A stretch of 64,000 nt of DNA from Brachionus rotundiformis (Eukaryota; Rotifera; Eurotatoria; Ploima; Brachionidae): assembly GCA_016802295.1 (NCBI GenBank), contig JAESIW010000137.1, positions 1,789,318-1,853,317 on the forward strand. Direction: 5' to 3'. Made by a program: the position numbers and the translations under genes. Below, in pieces: positions 34,919 through 49,400 of the stretch. How positions within the stretch are numbered: the first letter of the stretch is position 1; the number at the start of each line of letters is the position of its first letter. The notes below the pieces were generated by a model. It searched no databases and had not been told where the DNA came from. It saw nothing but the letters and a program-made list of their open reading frames with translations.

Positions 34919-36868
34919 TTAAAACGTGGAAATTAATAGATTTTTTGTAGTTAAATTGGATTGTGTTGGCTTTATATTTTCATTTTTCACTTTCCAAATT
35001 CTGTATTCATTAACTATCTCGTCAAGATTTAATAAAATAGAACAAACAAACATTAACATTGTAATTATAAAATGAAGATAAAAACCAAAGTCGAATTCAT
35101 AGCGGTGCTCAACCTCGGATGAGACAAGTAACAAAAATGCGATCAAACAGAGTAGATTAACAAAAGCTTCAAATATCTTTAATTGATTTTTTTATCAATA
35201 TTTTAATATAAATTACCTGAAGTTATTAAACTCTCTCCAGCAGAGTGATAATAATAAAGAGAGCCTCTCGAATATGCACAAAATCCAACAATTATCAAAA
35301 TAAGACCGATAAAATGAAATAAAATACCAATTAATGATAAACCAACAATTGCCAAATGAGTGTCTAAAATTTTAGAAATAAATTATCATTATAATATTGA
35401 TAAATTTGAAAATTGTTTGTGTCAATATTAGACAATAATAATTATTAAATTTATTTCGACATTTTGTTTCTAACTTTGCTTTTTTTTATTTTTTTATTGA
35501 ATTAAAACAAATTATCTTCAGTTTTGAAATACTCTGAAAAGAATGTCTTTTCTTTATTAATTATTTTTTGCGAAGCTAATCATGAATAAAAATCAACAAA
35601 TAAAATGTATTAGTTTATGAAAATTTTATCATTATCCAGGCCTACAAACTTCAAATATTTGATTTATTTCAACAAAAAAGTCAAAATTTAGATAAACTTT
35701 TTTTCCTTTCAAATGCTGTCAACTCTTGTTATTTAATCAAACTCAAGTTTATTTCATGTTAAATTTAGTGATATAAAAACAGAGCCATAGAATGTACCTT
35801 CTTTAAGATAAATTTTTGAATCACATATCTCAATTTCTTTGTGAATAATTTTTATTTTATCTACTAAACTAGCTTTTTTTGTATCATAAATCCTCAAAAT
35901 AGAGTTGGCTTCGTTGCTAGAATTGAAATTAATTGAACTGGAATTTCTGACCATTCTAAGGTTATCAGCTGGGTCTGATATGTTGCATATTCTCCACAGT
36001 CCTGCTTTTTGTTTATCTTTGATAATAAAATAAAAAAAATAAATTTAATTTAACAAATAATACCAAACCGTATCCAATTAGAACTTGAAATGGTAAATGC
36101 TAAAATTATCAATGAAATAAAAACAAATGGCAAACAATATCTATTTCTAATTAGCTTTAGCCAAGTTGGATCCCATCTATGGTTCAAAACGTAATTTATT
36201 CTTTCCTCACGTCTTCGCTTCATGGACTCTTTTTTCAGCACATAAGACTGGGCGCTGTTATAAGGACTAGCATCTGTCACATCGGTAATTCCATTCGTGT
36301 GAATGTACTGCAATAGGGCTTCGCTTAACTCTTGCATGTCCAATGTATTATCTTCCTGCTCAATATCTAAACTTTTTAATAAATCCATATCTATTTTATC
36401 TGAGGGCTGATTATTTGAATGAATTTCAGATGACTTGCTGGAATCGTTTTTTGTTTTTTGCTGGAATTGAGTGCATTCTTTTCTATTGTTAGCTGCATTG
36501 GATGCTTGTTCAAGCTTTTTGGTAATCTCTAATTTTCTTCGTTGTAAGCTGGACCTTCTCTCGCTGGCATATTGTGCCCATGAAATGTAAGATCGACTAT
36601 TACTAGAGGTCTCACTGGGTTTATCCGAGTTGGATATTGCAGTCAAAGTCGTAGCGGTAGCTACAGCTGCTGCGGCGAATATTGTCGTGGTAATCGGATC
36701 GCTAGCTGTCTCATGTGAGCCTTTTACGCTACTTGTCCCACTCGGAGCAACGCTATTCTTCGATTTGGTCTGGTTATTTTCTTGAGGTTGAATTTTGTCT
36801 TCTTGGATAATCAATGGTATAACTGCTTGATCGAGTATGAGATGTTGATAGGTGGCATTAATTGGCAC
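34919..36868 (-). CDS. Claudin/PMP22-superfamily-like four-pass membrane protein with long N-terminus
   Basis: Exons, in order: up to 36868 down to about 36095, about 36021 down to 35801, about 35370 to 35218, and about 35170 to 34919. The first ~240 residues are hydrophilic, Ser/Asn/Gln-rich and probably cytoplasmic. Then come TM1 (LPFVFISLIILAFTISSSNW), an extracellular loop of about 75 residues with the claudin-family signature W...GLW-x(2)-C (KAGLWRICN) and a second Cys (EICDSK), TM2 (GLSLIGILFHFIGLILIIVG), TM3 (VNLLCLIAFLLLVSS) and TM4 (YLHFIITMLMFVCSILLN). Family knowledge: such proteins form junctions or channel subunits. The 5' end is unresolved: the frame is open to 36868, but there is an in-frame TGA just upstream and no in-frame ATG until about residue 155. 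Subfamily unknown. Confidence 0.65.
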
Positions 36869-39800
36869 AGAGTGTCAAATATGCCGCAGTTATTCGAAAT
36901 TCCCTTGTTACAAATCTAAAGAGGATTTTTTGATTTTTTTAATAAAGAAAAATTTGCTTTAATTAATCACTTCAATTAATATTTTTTCATTTATGACTTC
37001 AATCGAAATTTATATTTACTTTGGCACAAAACAAAACTCAGCTTTCGTGCTCGAATTTTAAGTTGTGTTTCATTTTATGTTATAACAGGTGGATTACGTG
37101 TAAAATATACTTAAAATAAAATATAAACAAAATCAATATTAATCTAGTAATTTTGGTAATTCTTTTTTATTTTAAAATTTACTACAAGAAATATTTACAT
37201 GATGAAATTTAGTTTTTAAATGTAAAGTTTTTAAGTGTCGATTATTTTCTTACGGAATTTATAGATAAGATTCTTACAGATATGATTAAATATTAAATTA
37301 GACTTTATTAGGATAAATCAATAAACCATCTTTTTCCTTCACTTTGTGTACAGAAATCAATATAAATTGGGAAACAAAAATCAATTTGATTAATTAAAGA
37401 AAATTTATTCTTTACACAAATTTAAGCTATTGGAGTTTTTATTTATTCATTTTTGATTTTAAAACAAAATAATTTACTTCCTACTTTGCTCAAGATAGAA
37501 TTAAGCAATGCGAAAAACAACTTTAAACATTCTAAAAGCTTGTTTTAAACAAATTTGATTAGTAAAAAGCTTTAGTCGGTGTTGTCATAGACTTAAAAAA
37601 ATCATAAATTTTATAAATATCAAACTTAACTTTAATCTTAGTTCCTCGGAAAGAAGCTTGCAAATCTCAGAAATTATTTTGACATCAGTGGAATAAAAAT
37701 AATCGTTTAACTTTAAAAATGAAGCTTATAAACTAAAAACTATGAATTATTCAACTAACCAAATTAGGATTTAATTATTAGAAGACAAAATAAATATTTT
37801 TTCTGCTTAAATTTGTTACACCACAGTAGTCAAATGAATTCAAAAACTTTTAAATTCTAATGTATCATTTTTTAAATATATTTTTAAAATATTGAATGAA
37901 AAAATCATTTCTATAATATATTTATAATCATAAAAAATCAATAGTTGATTCATTTTCGAACTCTAGAAACTTGAATTTAAATAATATATTTAAAAAAGAA
38001 TATAAAAAATAATTAAGTAAAAAAATTACATCATACAGGAAAAAAATCTTGTCAAATTTAGAATAAGTTGAATAGATCTTGTAAATTCTTACTTTTACGA
38101 CTAGTATTTTTGTTGAAAATGGCCTTTTTTAATTCAAGTGAACACTGTTAGACTATTTTTGATTAAAATATATGAAATCCTGTAAATATTTCAGACAATT
38201 CAAAGATTAGGATAAAAATTCTAATCAAATTATTTAAAACCTTCTATTGATTTTCTAAAATGATTAATAAAAATAAAATTGGATTAAAATATAATTTGAT
38301 GATGGATATTTGAATTTCTGAATTCATCATTTAATGACTCAGTCGATTATATGAATATCAAATAGCAGAGATAATTTTCTAAACAAAGCCCTGGACAAAT
38401 ATTCTTATATAATTTTATAATTTTAATTTTAATCTAAGAATCATAATTATTTTTGACACATATGATTACTTTAAACCAATTTTTTTGGCAATAAATAAAC
38501 AGGAACAAACTTATCATGAAAAATATGTGTTTTTGCTAAAAGAATAATAAATCGATTTAGCTAAAATTTGGATATTTTGTCTGATTTCCTTTTTGATTTA
38601 ATTTTGATTTAAGGCCAAAACTGTGCTAAAACGAAAGCATTAACATAGTTCAAAAAGTTTTGAAAATTTACCTTCGTTTTTAAAAAAATTAATTAAGAAT
38701 AAATGTTTGACACTGGCAGAAATATATAAATGTTTCTAATCTTTGATTTTTATAGTCAATAAATAAAAATCTGATATTTTCTCTGTTAGAAATAAAAGTT
38801 AAAATTTATTTGAAATTGGATAACTAAATAAATCAAAAGATATTTAACAACTAACACTTATCGACAAAACTAAAATACATTTTTCTCTAATGATGTAAAA
38901 TAATTATATTTTGGTGAAAAATGTTATCTTGTTTTAAAAGTTAATTCCAAATAATATCAAGTTTTGACGTATGAGATGTTATTAAATCATGTTTATTAAA
39001 GTAATTAGTTTATTTTAGCTTGATTAAAAAAAAATTATTTTTTACTCAAATCATTAATATGGTAATTACTTTCGATGACAATTATTTGAAAAAATAGTGA
39101 TAATGAATTCAAAAATAATATTTGTGGGGTTTTTAAACACGACAAAATTATTTAGTTATGCATTTTTGATTTTAAATATATAATTAGAAGTCGAATAAGC
39201 AATTATTTAAAAAACTTAATTTATTTTAATTTTACTTTCCAAATATTACTTATAAATGAAAAAGACATATTTAAATGAACTTAGACAGTTTTATTTCTAA
39301 TGAAAAGTTAATTAGTGAAAGCTTTTGTGTAAATATTAATAATTAATAATATAATTAATTAGTTAAAAAAATTGAATTATTAATTTTCTAAATATAGAAT
39401 TATTTTGAAACAAAATTCAAAATCTTACGTATTTTAATACCTCCTTGGTGAGAATTTTTAAACAGATATTTTGAAAAAAAGTTATTCTTTTATTCTTTCT
39501 AATTAAATTAAGTCTATTTCAAGGGGTTTTAGCTACTTGGGACTCGTTTGTATTGAAACTCTTATTCTCAATTGAAAAACAAATTTCAAATTAGCTTAAT
39601 TATCATTGTGAATAAGGCATAAACTTAATCATAGAATCGAATAGAATTTTTATTAAAATTAATTGTCGGACCTTTAAGAGCTTTTAATTAAGTGAAAAAA
39701 GATTATCTCTTCAATGTAAAATTTCGATAAAAATAACAACGATCAAGTATTAAAAAAACAAATTTAAATAAATTATTTTTAGAATTATAAAAAAATACTA

Positions 39801-40705
39801 TTCATCAAATGTTTTTCAGTAATGTATTAATCGAATTATTGATCATAAAATTTCCTAGTCTAACAAAAGATGAAAAAAAATAACCTGTTTAGAATTTTTT
39901 TATTTAGTTTTATTCTTGATAATTCATTAAAAACTATCAATTAGTTTGAATAAAAAATTTGATGGATATACTTTTGTTCCTATTTATTTTAATCATTTTT
40001 TTCTGTAATGAATTAAAAGAGAAATATATCAATTATTATCCAAAAAATTTCTCGTCGATTATTTTTAATATTTGTGATTTAGATGCGTAAGAACATTTTG
40101 AAACCAAAGACACAAAATTATGGATAAGATACTTTAGTAAAAGTATCAAATTTATTTTAAAATAGACTTTATTCATTACATAATTATCTGAAAAAAAATA
40201 CAGCAGAATAATTTTAAGCTTATCAAAGGATTATATTTTTCTGTGATCGGGAAATTCAAATTTCTAATACTAAATTTGAAAAAATTAAATTCTGATAGTT
40301 TAATTAAATTTTATTTTTTTATCCGTATTTAGATAATCGAGTCACGAGTTATAAAAGTTAGTTTTATTCTCACATTATTATCTTATATCACTAATGAACA
40401 ATAAATATTTAAAGTAATTAGCTTTTTTGATATAAGTTCAAATTCAAAAAAAAAACTAAATTAAATTTTTTTAGACAGATTGATTGATAGAATTAAATAT
40501 TTGATTAGAGTAAACATGATTCAAATTTTAAGCCTTATTTAAAAATTAAAAATTAAATTGTATTTTTGAGAAAATTTTCATTCTTTATTATGAAATCGAA
40601 CGTTCGAACCTTTTATTTGTAAATGTTCTTAAATAAAAAAATTCATTATCATTGAGTGTATTTTTAATAATCAAACATATTTTTTGAAAAAAGCATTTGT
40701 TACAT
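36869..40705. other. Gene-free AT-rich region
   Basis: About 3.8 kb without a convincing ORF, RNA gene or repeat on either strand. Near 36920 (minus) a good splice acceptor opens a short frame containing NNCGIFDTLCQLM in another phase, possibly part of an alternative first exon of the claudin-like gene. The rest shows only AT-rich low-complexity sequence. Confidence 0.45.
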
Positions 40706-43481
40706 TTAAAGTAATTGATTAATTTTTATATTATATCGAACTGCGTTAATAAAGCCTTCTTTATACTTCATGTAAACACCATCGTTATACTTAAGACTTT
40801 TTTCTTTTTGTTCAGTGGTATCTTAAACAAATTAAATTAAAAAGATAAAATTTTCTATTTTTCTTAATTAAGCTCACTTGTTTTCGCTTTTTTATCAATT
40901 AAAATTTTTTCAAAGAAATTATGCAAAACATTCGATTCTTTTTTAATTTCTTTAGTTTCAATTTGATTTTTGTTTATGTCTTGTTTTTTATTGAAAAAAT
41001 TTGAAAGAGCCTTGCTTTTGCTAGTCATCCCTTCGATAGAGGTCGGATGATTAAGACTTGGTTAAGAAACAAAATTAAACTTGATACTTTGTTTACATTT
41101 TTAAATTACCCTTTCGATTTATCTGCTATTTTTACTTTGGATATGGTCAATTCTCGCGCAATTTGTTGTTTCACCATATAGCTTAGTTGTTTGTGCTGCT
41201 TTAAGCCAGCAAACTTTACCAATTCGTCAATTGATCTATTGAAAATAGAGTTTTAGTTTAGCCAATACTTTTTCCTAAAATTACGGTTCTAGGACAAAGG
41301 TAAATTGTCCATCAGCTCCTTTCTCTTGTCTATAATTGAGATTGAAGAGAAGCATAGTTTTTACAATTGAGTCGAATCGTTCCTTTTCACTTTTGCTCAA
41401 TAGTTGAACAGAGACAGCCCTCATTGTAGGCTGAATTATTTGACAAAGATAGGGAATCAAATCAATGACTGAATAACAGCCAGAATTGTTAAAAACTCTT
41501 GCTAATGGTGACATATCAGTTAAATAATTTGTTACTATTTTACTATTTTTATTGAATTTCATTGAAAACTTGAAAAAAATATAATTTTTTTTATAAAATA
41601 ATTTCTTGATTACTTCAAATTGTTGATGCGGATACTTGAATCGTTTGTTCTGGGTTTGAATTTGCTGGTTTGAGGACGAGAATAGCGTATGGAAAAGACC
41701 TGGAATGAATCGTTGATATTTCAATAGACCGAATTCTTGGTTGTCTCGACTAATTTTGGAAAATTTATCGCAATCTATTAACCATTCATTTGCTTTAATG
41801 ATCTAAATCAATCAATTAGTTAAAGAAAAATTATTTATTTTTAGTAAAAAAAAATGTAAATAATAACATTTTCAAAATTTGAGTCCCTAAAACGTATATA
41901 CATAAAATTCTCATGAAGTGCCTGTAAAAGTCGATCAAAATCACAATTCTGGCACATATTTAAAATGGCGTTAAATCTACTATTTCCATCTGATTTGATA
42001 TTTTGATCTCTAATAATCAATTTAGATTGAATTTAATATCAATAATTTTAATCATTTTACTTTTTTTCGTATTTCTTAAAAAAAATTTCATTCATTATGG
42101 AAAATATTCCCTTCTCCATGTCTTTTTGACCAATGTTAAGCTCATTTATAACTTTGGCAGTGACTTGATTTGTTCTTTTGGACAAAAATTGAAGAGTATT
42201 TAAAGATGATCTAATATCATTATTAGTTTTATCACAAAGAGCAATCATAGCATCTATATTCGACTCGATGTTTGTCAAAATACATATCTTTTTAATAATA
42301 ATAAAATAAAATAAAATTTTTAATTTTTTTTTACATTTTTGAGTCTTTCTGCCAAACGATGAGTTGATATTGATTGACATTGGAACACAATTGCTACTTG
42401 ACGTAAATTCTTTAATGAAGAAGCATATCTAGAAGAAAATAATTTCAAATTAAAAAAAAGAAAATATTTAAAATTTCAATTAATTACAGATCATTACAAA
42501 TACATATTATGGGTCTTAAGCAGTGATTAGTTTTTTTGTTTTTGGTTTTGTTGTTCTCAGTGACATGGTCAATCAAAACTTGAATTGAGTTCTTGCCATA
42601 TTAAATAAGATATTTGTATCAATTTTATTTTTTTAATTACTTGTGGTGCTCCGTCTATTTCATCAATAATCAAACAATTTGGTTTGAATGTTGTTTCATT
42701 TACTGAGCCCCTCATTTGAGTGACAGATTCTAAGTAAATTCTGAACATTTCAACACTTCTGTCGTCACTAGCATTCATTTCTATCACGTTATATCCAGCT
42801 CTTTTGGCTATAACTTGAGCAAGAGTAGTCTTTCCTAAGCCAGGTGGTCCACTAATCAAAGCAACTTTGGTCTTTGGTCGATTCATTTCATCTAACTCGA
42901 GCAGTTTTTCCTCTATTTCGGACTCTAAATTCAGCGGTCTTTTCCTCTTTTTGGGATTTATATTTGTCGTTTCCTTCATTATACCTCTGCTTTCTTTTTT
43001 ATTTTGATCCAACTCTTTACCAAAGACGGAATAATCCCAACTTTTAATCCATGTCAATATCAATCTATTTGTACTCTAAATAATATTTAATCTTTTAATT
43101 AATTATTTTTAAATTTGATCTAATAAATTACATCTTCGCTCAAAAGTTCGAAAAAATCTCTTGGTTTAAATTTTTCTACCCATAATTCAGTCTCAGTCGA
43201 GCTATTCTTCTCAATTAAATTATCCACATAATCATCCTGTTTTAATTCATCGATTGCTTTTCTCTTATATCATACTAAAATTAGAATTTAAAATTATGAG
43301 CTTAATTTTTTCTACTCTTTTGTTTGTTTCTTCGGAAGCAAGTTCCAACTTAAGTAATTTAATCGGTTTTTCAAGCATGTAGGTATTTTCATCGGTAAGC
43401 TAAGTTTATTTTCAATTAATAAAATTTAAAATATCATAGTTAATTTACCTGTTTCATAAAATCATAATTTTCATCATTCAT
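40706..43481 (-). CDS. CHTF18: CTF18, alternative RFC clamp-loader large subunit
   Basis: Many short exons, the first 43481-43449. CTF18 replaces RFC1 in the clamp loader that places PCNA during replication and supports cohesion and checkpoint signalling. N-terminal ELWVEKFKPRDFFELLSED matches the CTF18 LWVDRF...LLSDD motif. AAA+ landmarks: Walker A ISGPPGLGKTTLAQVIAKRA, EMNASDDRS, Walker B CLIIDEIDGAP, sensor RPIICICND, then CDKTNNDIRSSLNTLQFL. The helical C-terminal part has IIQPTMRAVSVQLLSKSE and NLNYRQEKGADGQF. The last residues, YKEGFINAVRYNIKINQLL, reproduce the extreme C-terminus that binds CTF8/DCC1. RFC1 is excluded because no BRCT domain is present and these CTF18-only motifs are. 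Confidence 0.92.
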
Positions 43482-44054
43482 TTTCAATCAGTTATGTTTA
43501 AAAAATTTTAAAGTTCAAATGGCTAGTTCAAATTTATGAATTAATTGAAAGACATTTTAATATTTCTAATTAATTTCAAATTAAAATTGCTTTTTGTTCA
43601 AACTTTAATATTCAGTCTTAAAGAAGCATCAAAATAAAATAAATTAAACTAAAAGTTTTATTAATAAAGATTAATAAATAATCTAAACTTCAATATAGGT
43701 TATTATATAGAATAATTGTCAAAATACCATCTAAAAAATTTTAATTCCGGACAAAGGTTTATTTTGTTATACATTATTCTAAATTGATCTTTTGATTACA
43801 ATATTCCAGTGGCCAGGTATCGCAAAACTTCTGCTTAATAGATTAACTCCATTTTTGACTTATTACGTCTCATGGCTTCTTTTTTTCTTAAGCTTGGAAA
43901 GATTTTAGAACTAATATGAGATTAAATTAAAAATTTTAAGATTAGATAAAAATAAAATTAACTGATTTAACATATTTATTTTCATTTTAAAAGAAAACTT
44001 GTGGCTTTTTAAAAATTAAATTTAACTAAAATAATTAATTATTAACCAAAAATT
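43482..44054. other. AT-rich spacer between CTF18 and an SLC7 gene
   Basis: No gene seen. It holds the CTF18 promoter side and the 3' untranslated region of the SLC7 gene, both read on the minus strand. Confidence 0.45.
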
Positions 44055-45935
44055 TTATGCAGATGAGTCATCAAAAACAGAATAGGTTAGTTTTTGGACA
44101 AAAATTGTAAAAGCATCTAAAAGAAAAATATTAAATGTAGAGAATATTAATTTTTCTAATAGTACCTATTTTACACTGGATTGACTTTGGCTTTTCCATA
44201 ACTACAAAAAGAAAGTAAACTGGTATACCCAGAGATATCAAGCCAATGCATTTAATAGAATCTTCTATTGATATCCAAATTGTCATGACAATCGTAAATA
44301 AACACATTATCAAAAATGTGATTGGAAAGAATAGGTTAACTCGAATGGGTCGAAATACTTTGGGTTGAGTCTTTCTTAGCCAGAGGAGACCAGCAACAGT
44401 ACTTCCGATAAATATGTATTCAGACAACATTGAAATTTTTACCAAAAATTCAATATCGTCAAAAATCAGAAAGATTAAACTCGAAAAAGCCTTTGAAAAA
44501 AAATAATTTGATAATTTTTAAAAATTTGAAAATTCTACCATAAATAATATTGAGGTAATGGGTGTCAAAAATTTAATGTTGATAAATGCCAAAAAAAGTG
44601 GCATATGATTATTTCGTGCCTACAGAAAAAGATTTAAAATTAATGGTGTAAATTTAGATTGATAAAAGCTTACAGCTCCAAAGATTGTTCTCGAAGCTGA
44701 AAATAAGGCTCCATTAATGTAACCCAAAGTGGACAAACACACAAATATTGAAATTATCCAAGACAATTTTGGAAATATTTTTCCAACAAAACTCTTTAAA
44801 ATTAAAATCTTAGAAAATTCTTTACATGAAATAATTATTTCTTACATAGGCAACTGCTGCTGATTTTATCATTTCAAAAGGGCTTAAGAGAGTGAAATAG
44901 GCAATATTGGCAAAAACGTAGATCAAAATAACACCACCAAGTCCCAAAAATATCGACATTGGCAACACTCTAAATTAAATAAGTTTATTTAAAATATTTA
45001 TGATTATTTTGTTTTTTAATTTTAAATAAAATTGTAACCTGTTGGGATCCTTTATTTCCTCTACAACATAATTTAAGAAACTCCAACCAGAATAACTGTA
45101 TAAGCCATTGTAAAATGCTAATGCCAGTTCACCGGGATTTGTGACCGAATTTTCAAAAGGTGATGAAAAGTTTTCAATTCGTCCTGAAGAAAAATTTTTT
45201 TTCAGTTTTCCAAAAAAAAAATTAAAAAATATTTTTACCAATAGAAAGACAATAAACTCCAATAGTTATTATCATAAAAAGGCCCAGTATTTTACCAATG
45301 TTAAAAACATTTTGAATTAAATTGGTCATGCGAACACTCACACAATTTACCAATGTGATGATCACTTCATTTGTAAATATATAACTATAATTTTAGATAA
45401 ATTAAGATGTTAAATTACACATAGCAACAGCTGCTAAAAGAATCCTTGCTGATGTTGGTGGAGTACAATTAATGTAGACCGGCTGAAGGGCATAGTCAGA
45501 AAAAGTCAATGCTGTGAGGGCAAATGTAGCCGGAAGAATAATTATAATAAATGTCCATATGAACAAAAAACCAGGTAATTTTCCAAAAGCTACCATTAAG
45601 TATTCATATTCGCCCCCTGCTTTTGGAATCATGCAACCCAATTCTATCAACATGTCAAAATTGATATTAATTTTTTAAATGTTGAAAAAAACCTGTGTAC
45701 GCAATCGCTCCAAACATTGAAAAAAGACCACATGCTATCCACATAACTAGAGTGAGACCAATTGACCCGCTGTGCTCGATAACAATCTAAATTATGCAAC
45801 AATTAACCATTAAATTTGGATTTATTAAGCAGATACTTTTGGAGTAATGAATATGCCAGTACCAACGACTATACCAATCAATATTGATATGCAATTGAAC
45901 AGTTTGAGGCTTTTTTCCAATTTTATTTCGCCCAT
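44055..45935 (-). CDS. SLC7-family amino acid transporter light subunit (paralogue 1)
   Basis: A multi-exon gene, first ATG 45935-45933, stop TAA 44057-44055. It belongs to the light chains of heteromeric amino acid transporters (LAT, y+LAT, b0,+AT, xCT group). TM1 carries IGIVVGTGIFITPK, the unwound GSG/GTG substrate-binding turn. TM3 region: ELGCMIPKAGGEYEYL. The loop after TM3 has VYINCTPPTSAR, with the Cys that in vertebrate family members bonds to the heavy chain. TM6 region: YSGWSFLNYVVEEIKDPNR. Near the end, LGIPVYFLFVVMEKPKSIQ matches the family C-terminus. The second copy lies at 50.5-52.6 kb with the same exon plan. Substrate cannot be read from the sequence. Confidence 0.88.
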
Positions 45936-46455
45936 TTTGCCCACCGATCTGATCGATTTTTTTAAAAAACTAGTTTTTTTTTTAAGTTAAATACTTGGTA
46001 TATATAAACTATCTAGTTTTGTTTTATTACTTTAATGATTTTTTAAATAAAGTTTTTAAGGTCAGACTTTTTAAAATAAGAATATTTAGTTTTGAATTAT
46101 TGTATCTAGTTTGCGTGCTCCAAGTTGGCTAAATAAAGTTTCATGTCTTTAAAAAAATTGTGATAATTTTCTTTTTTTGAAAATAAGTTTGATTTCATGC
46201 AAAAAATTAGCAATTGATGAACAAGCCGAGCGCGTGAAAAATTCTGATACTTAAAAATATAAATTATTTGAAGCGATTCTTGATAATATTAATTTCATTA
46301 AAAAATTAACTATGCTTCACTTTAGTTTAGGATAAACGAAAAAATATAATCTTTTAGAAACTTTATTTTATAAAAAAATTCTTAAAAAAAATCGATTAAA
46401 ATTTGAGTACAAAATTAATACAATTTAATAAAATCAAATAAAATTTGTTATAAAG
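45936..46455. other. AT-rich spacer
   Basis: No gene seen; promoter side of SLC7 paralogue 1 and 3' side of the BUB gene. Confidence 0.45.
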
Positions 46456-49400
46456 CTAATTATTTTTTTTCTGAAAATGTTCCTTTAGAGCGACCAAATA
46501 TTGTTTGGATTTTCCGAACGACTGGGTCAGTTCGGATAAGAAAAGTCTCTTGAAATTTTCTATAAAGCCCGAATCTATATCAGGAAATTCATTACAAGAC
46601 GGAACATTTAAATATGTATCAAATAGCTTTTCAAACAATTTGTCATATCCTCTAGGAAAAGAACCAACAAATCTGTTTCTGTCTTTTTCTTTATAAGTTT
46701 TCATATATTTTTTGAACACCACACAATGAATTGAGCATAAAATTCCATAAAAATCGACCTGAAAGCTCCATGGTTTTTTCTCTTTCATTTCTGGTATAAG
46801 CAAAGATTTATTGTCGATTTTGGCTTCAAATTCAGTATTCATGCCAAGCAAATTCAAGTCGATACTTCGATTAAAGTCAATTAGTACTAAGCATTTTGTT
46901 TTAGTAGGGTCAAAATAGGTAACAGAATCAGGCAAGCTGTTTACTACCAAGTTATCAGGCTTAATATCCGCGTGAATTATATTGGCCTTGTGCAAATACT
47001 GAATTATATAAAGCATTTCAAGCGTAAGATAAAGAACAAACCAGTATGGAAAAGATGGATACTTGGCCTCATTAACAACATGAAAATTTACCAAATCAAG
47101 AAGAGAGCCATTATTGTAATAATTCATTGCCGAAAAGCACCCATCTTGATATTTTATAAATTGATCCATGCGAATAAATGATTCCATGACATTTACTTTC
47201 ATTACTTTATCCTCAATCATTTTAACTAATCTTTCATGCAAGTTTTCAGTAATATAAAACTCCCAAGATGTGGCCTGTTTGTCAACTTTAAGAGCCATCT
47301 TTTTTTTTGAATCTTTTCTTTGAATTAAATAAATTTTGGCAAACGATCCTTTGCCAATTTCTTTTATTATTTTATAATCTATATTATCCTTTAAGGAGAT
47401 GAATATTTTTTCCCTAATAATTGGCGCAGTCGATTTTAGACTGGCAAAATTTGGATTCTTTTTTAATATTTCAATGGGACCTTTATCCAAAAGCTTGTTT
47501 TTTACATCAATATTAAATGGTTCTTTGATAGCTGTCATCAAAGTTTCGTTTAAATTTTGAACAGTAGAAGATTCATTGCTCAAAAAAGATGACATGTTTT
47601 CCATATTGATGGCAAATAAATTGGTTTTTGTGCACACTGTGTGACTATCATTTTCTATAATTGTTTTTTCTTTTTCTAAAATTTGATTTTCATTTTCGAT
47701 ATTATCCTCTTCCTGATCAATCATTCGGTCAATCATTACCTTGGAAACATTTAAACTAGTATTATTAAACATGCTTTGATTATTAAACAATTTGTAATAG
47801 TCATCATTAAATGTTTTCTGTAAATTTTGCTGTGTAAGTGCTTCGTTTTGGTTTTCGTTAAAAGTTTCCTGAGGTTCTTCTATTTCAGTTTGGGAGAAAA
47901 GTGGGACAGTCAAATTTGGTAATGTTAAATTTGGTATTGTTTGATTTTGGGTTAAGCTAAGTTTAGAATTATGTTCGACTTTTTGTTTTTTCATACTGTT
48001 TTCAATCTCAAAACAGCTCATGTCCGCATAATCCCATTGTATACCAGTAACATTTGCTTTCTGGGAACCAGATGCACTGGTGTTATTAACAGCTATTTCA
48101 AATTTAACTTGTTTTTGAGTTTTTTGAATGCAATTCGACCATTTTGTCTGTGTTTCTAAATCTTGAGCTATAATTTTTGACATACTCTTCTCCTTATCTG
48201 TAATGTTCAAATGAGCGTTAAGTAATTTTTCTTTTTCTTCATCAGAACGCTTTTCTTCTTCTATTTTCTGTACCTCTTTGTCAAAAGTTGTATCAATTAT
48301 AGTCTCAAGCATATTTTGGTCATTGAACTGATTCATTTTTTTCAGCAAAGGCTTAATACTCCGTGTACTAGCTGCTGGTGGTTGAAACTCCATAAATTTG
48401 GTAATACTCGTAGTTGGTTCATTAATTGTAGAATTAAATGAGTTGTTTATTGGCTCAAAATCGGCAATTATTGCCAGTGGCTTACGATCTTTGGTCTCTA
48501 CTTTGTCATCATAAACAAACATGCTTCCATCTTGATTCCTAATTGTTGGATTTTGATTTTGTTTAATATTCTCATCGTTTAATAATGGAATAGATTGATC
48601 ACGTTTAGTGCTATCAATATTTTGCGTATCGGACAAAACTGTAGGATCCTTAAAAATTGAAATACTTGGCAAAGTATTAGCCTCAGCTTCAGTTTTTTCC
48701 AAAACGGTATTTTCTGTTTGATTGAACATTTTTTCTGCTATCATTCTTGCATCAGCTGTTCTTGCCGTAATTGTCTTAAAAGATTCGAAAAAGAGTAAGC
48801 TGTTTTTAGTCTTTGATGTTTTGGTTTTATCTTACCTTGTTTGACAAAGTTGGTTCAGCTAATGTAGTCATCATAGAGTTTTTTACATTAGCCAGAGTGA
48901 TTTCATTTTCACAATTCGTCACCGAAAAGTTGCATGGAGCTTGAAGACTCATTTGACTTTGAGGCAAGATGGTTTTTGTCTTATTAAAATCGTACTCATC
49001 ATCACTCAAGATCATATCATCACTGTCATTATTAAAGTTGGTTACATTGGTAAAATTTGTGTTATTAAACGCAGTGGTGTTATATGTCATTCCAAGAATT
49101 GATTGTCGATTGCCGGTCTTGTTCATTGTAAAGTTTTGAGTTTTGTTTGGAACAGATGGTTGTTGAGCAAGTGAAGTATTAGTCGCCATTTCAGGTGATT
49201 TTTTTTTATTTTCGAGCTCATGAAGTCTTTACAATTAAATTATCTTGAAAATAAATTTAAAAAAGAATCATCAATTTTAAACCTTTTTTCAAGCTCTTCA
49301 ATTTTTTTTTGATATTTTTGATGCTCATTCTCTTTTGCCTCAAATAGAGCTTTGTATTTTCTGGCTCTAATTTCTTCAAATTGAAATTCTTCGTCACTGT

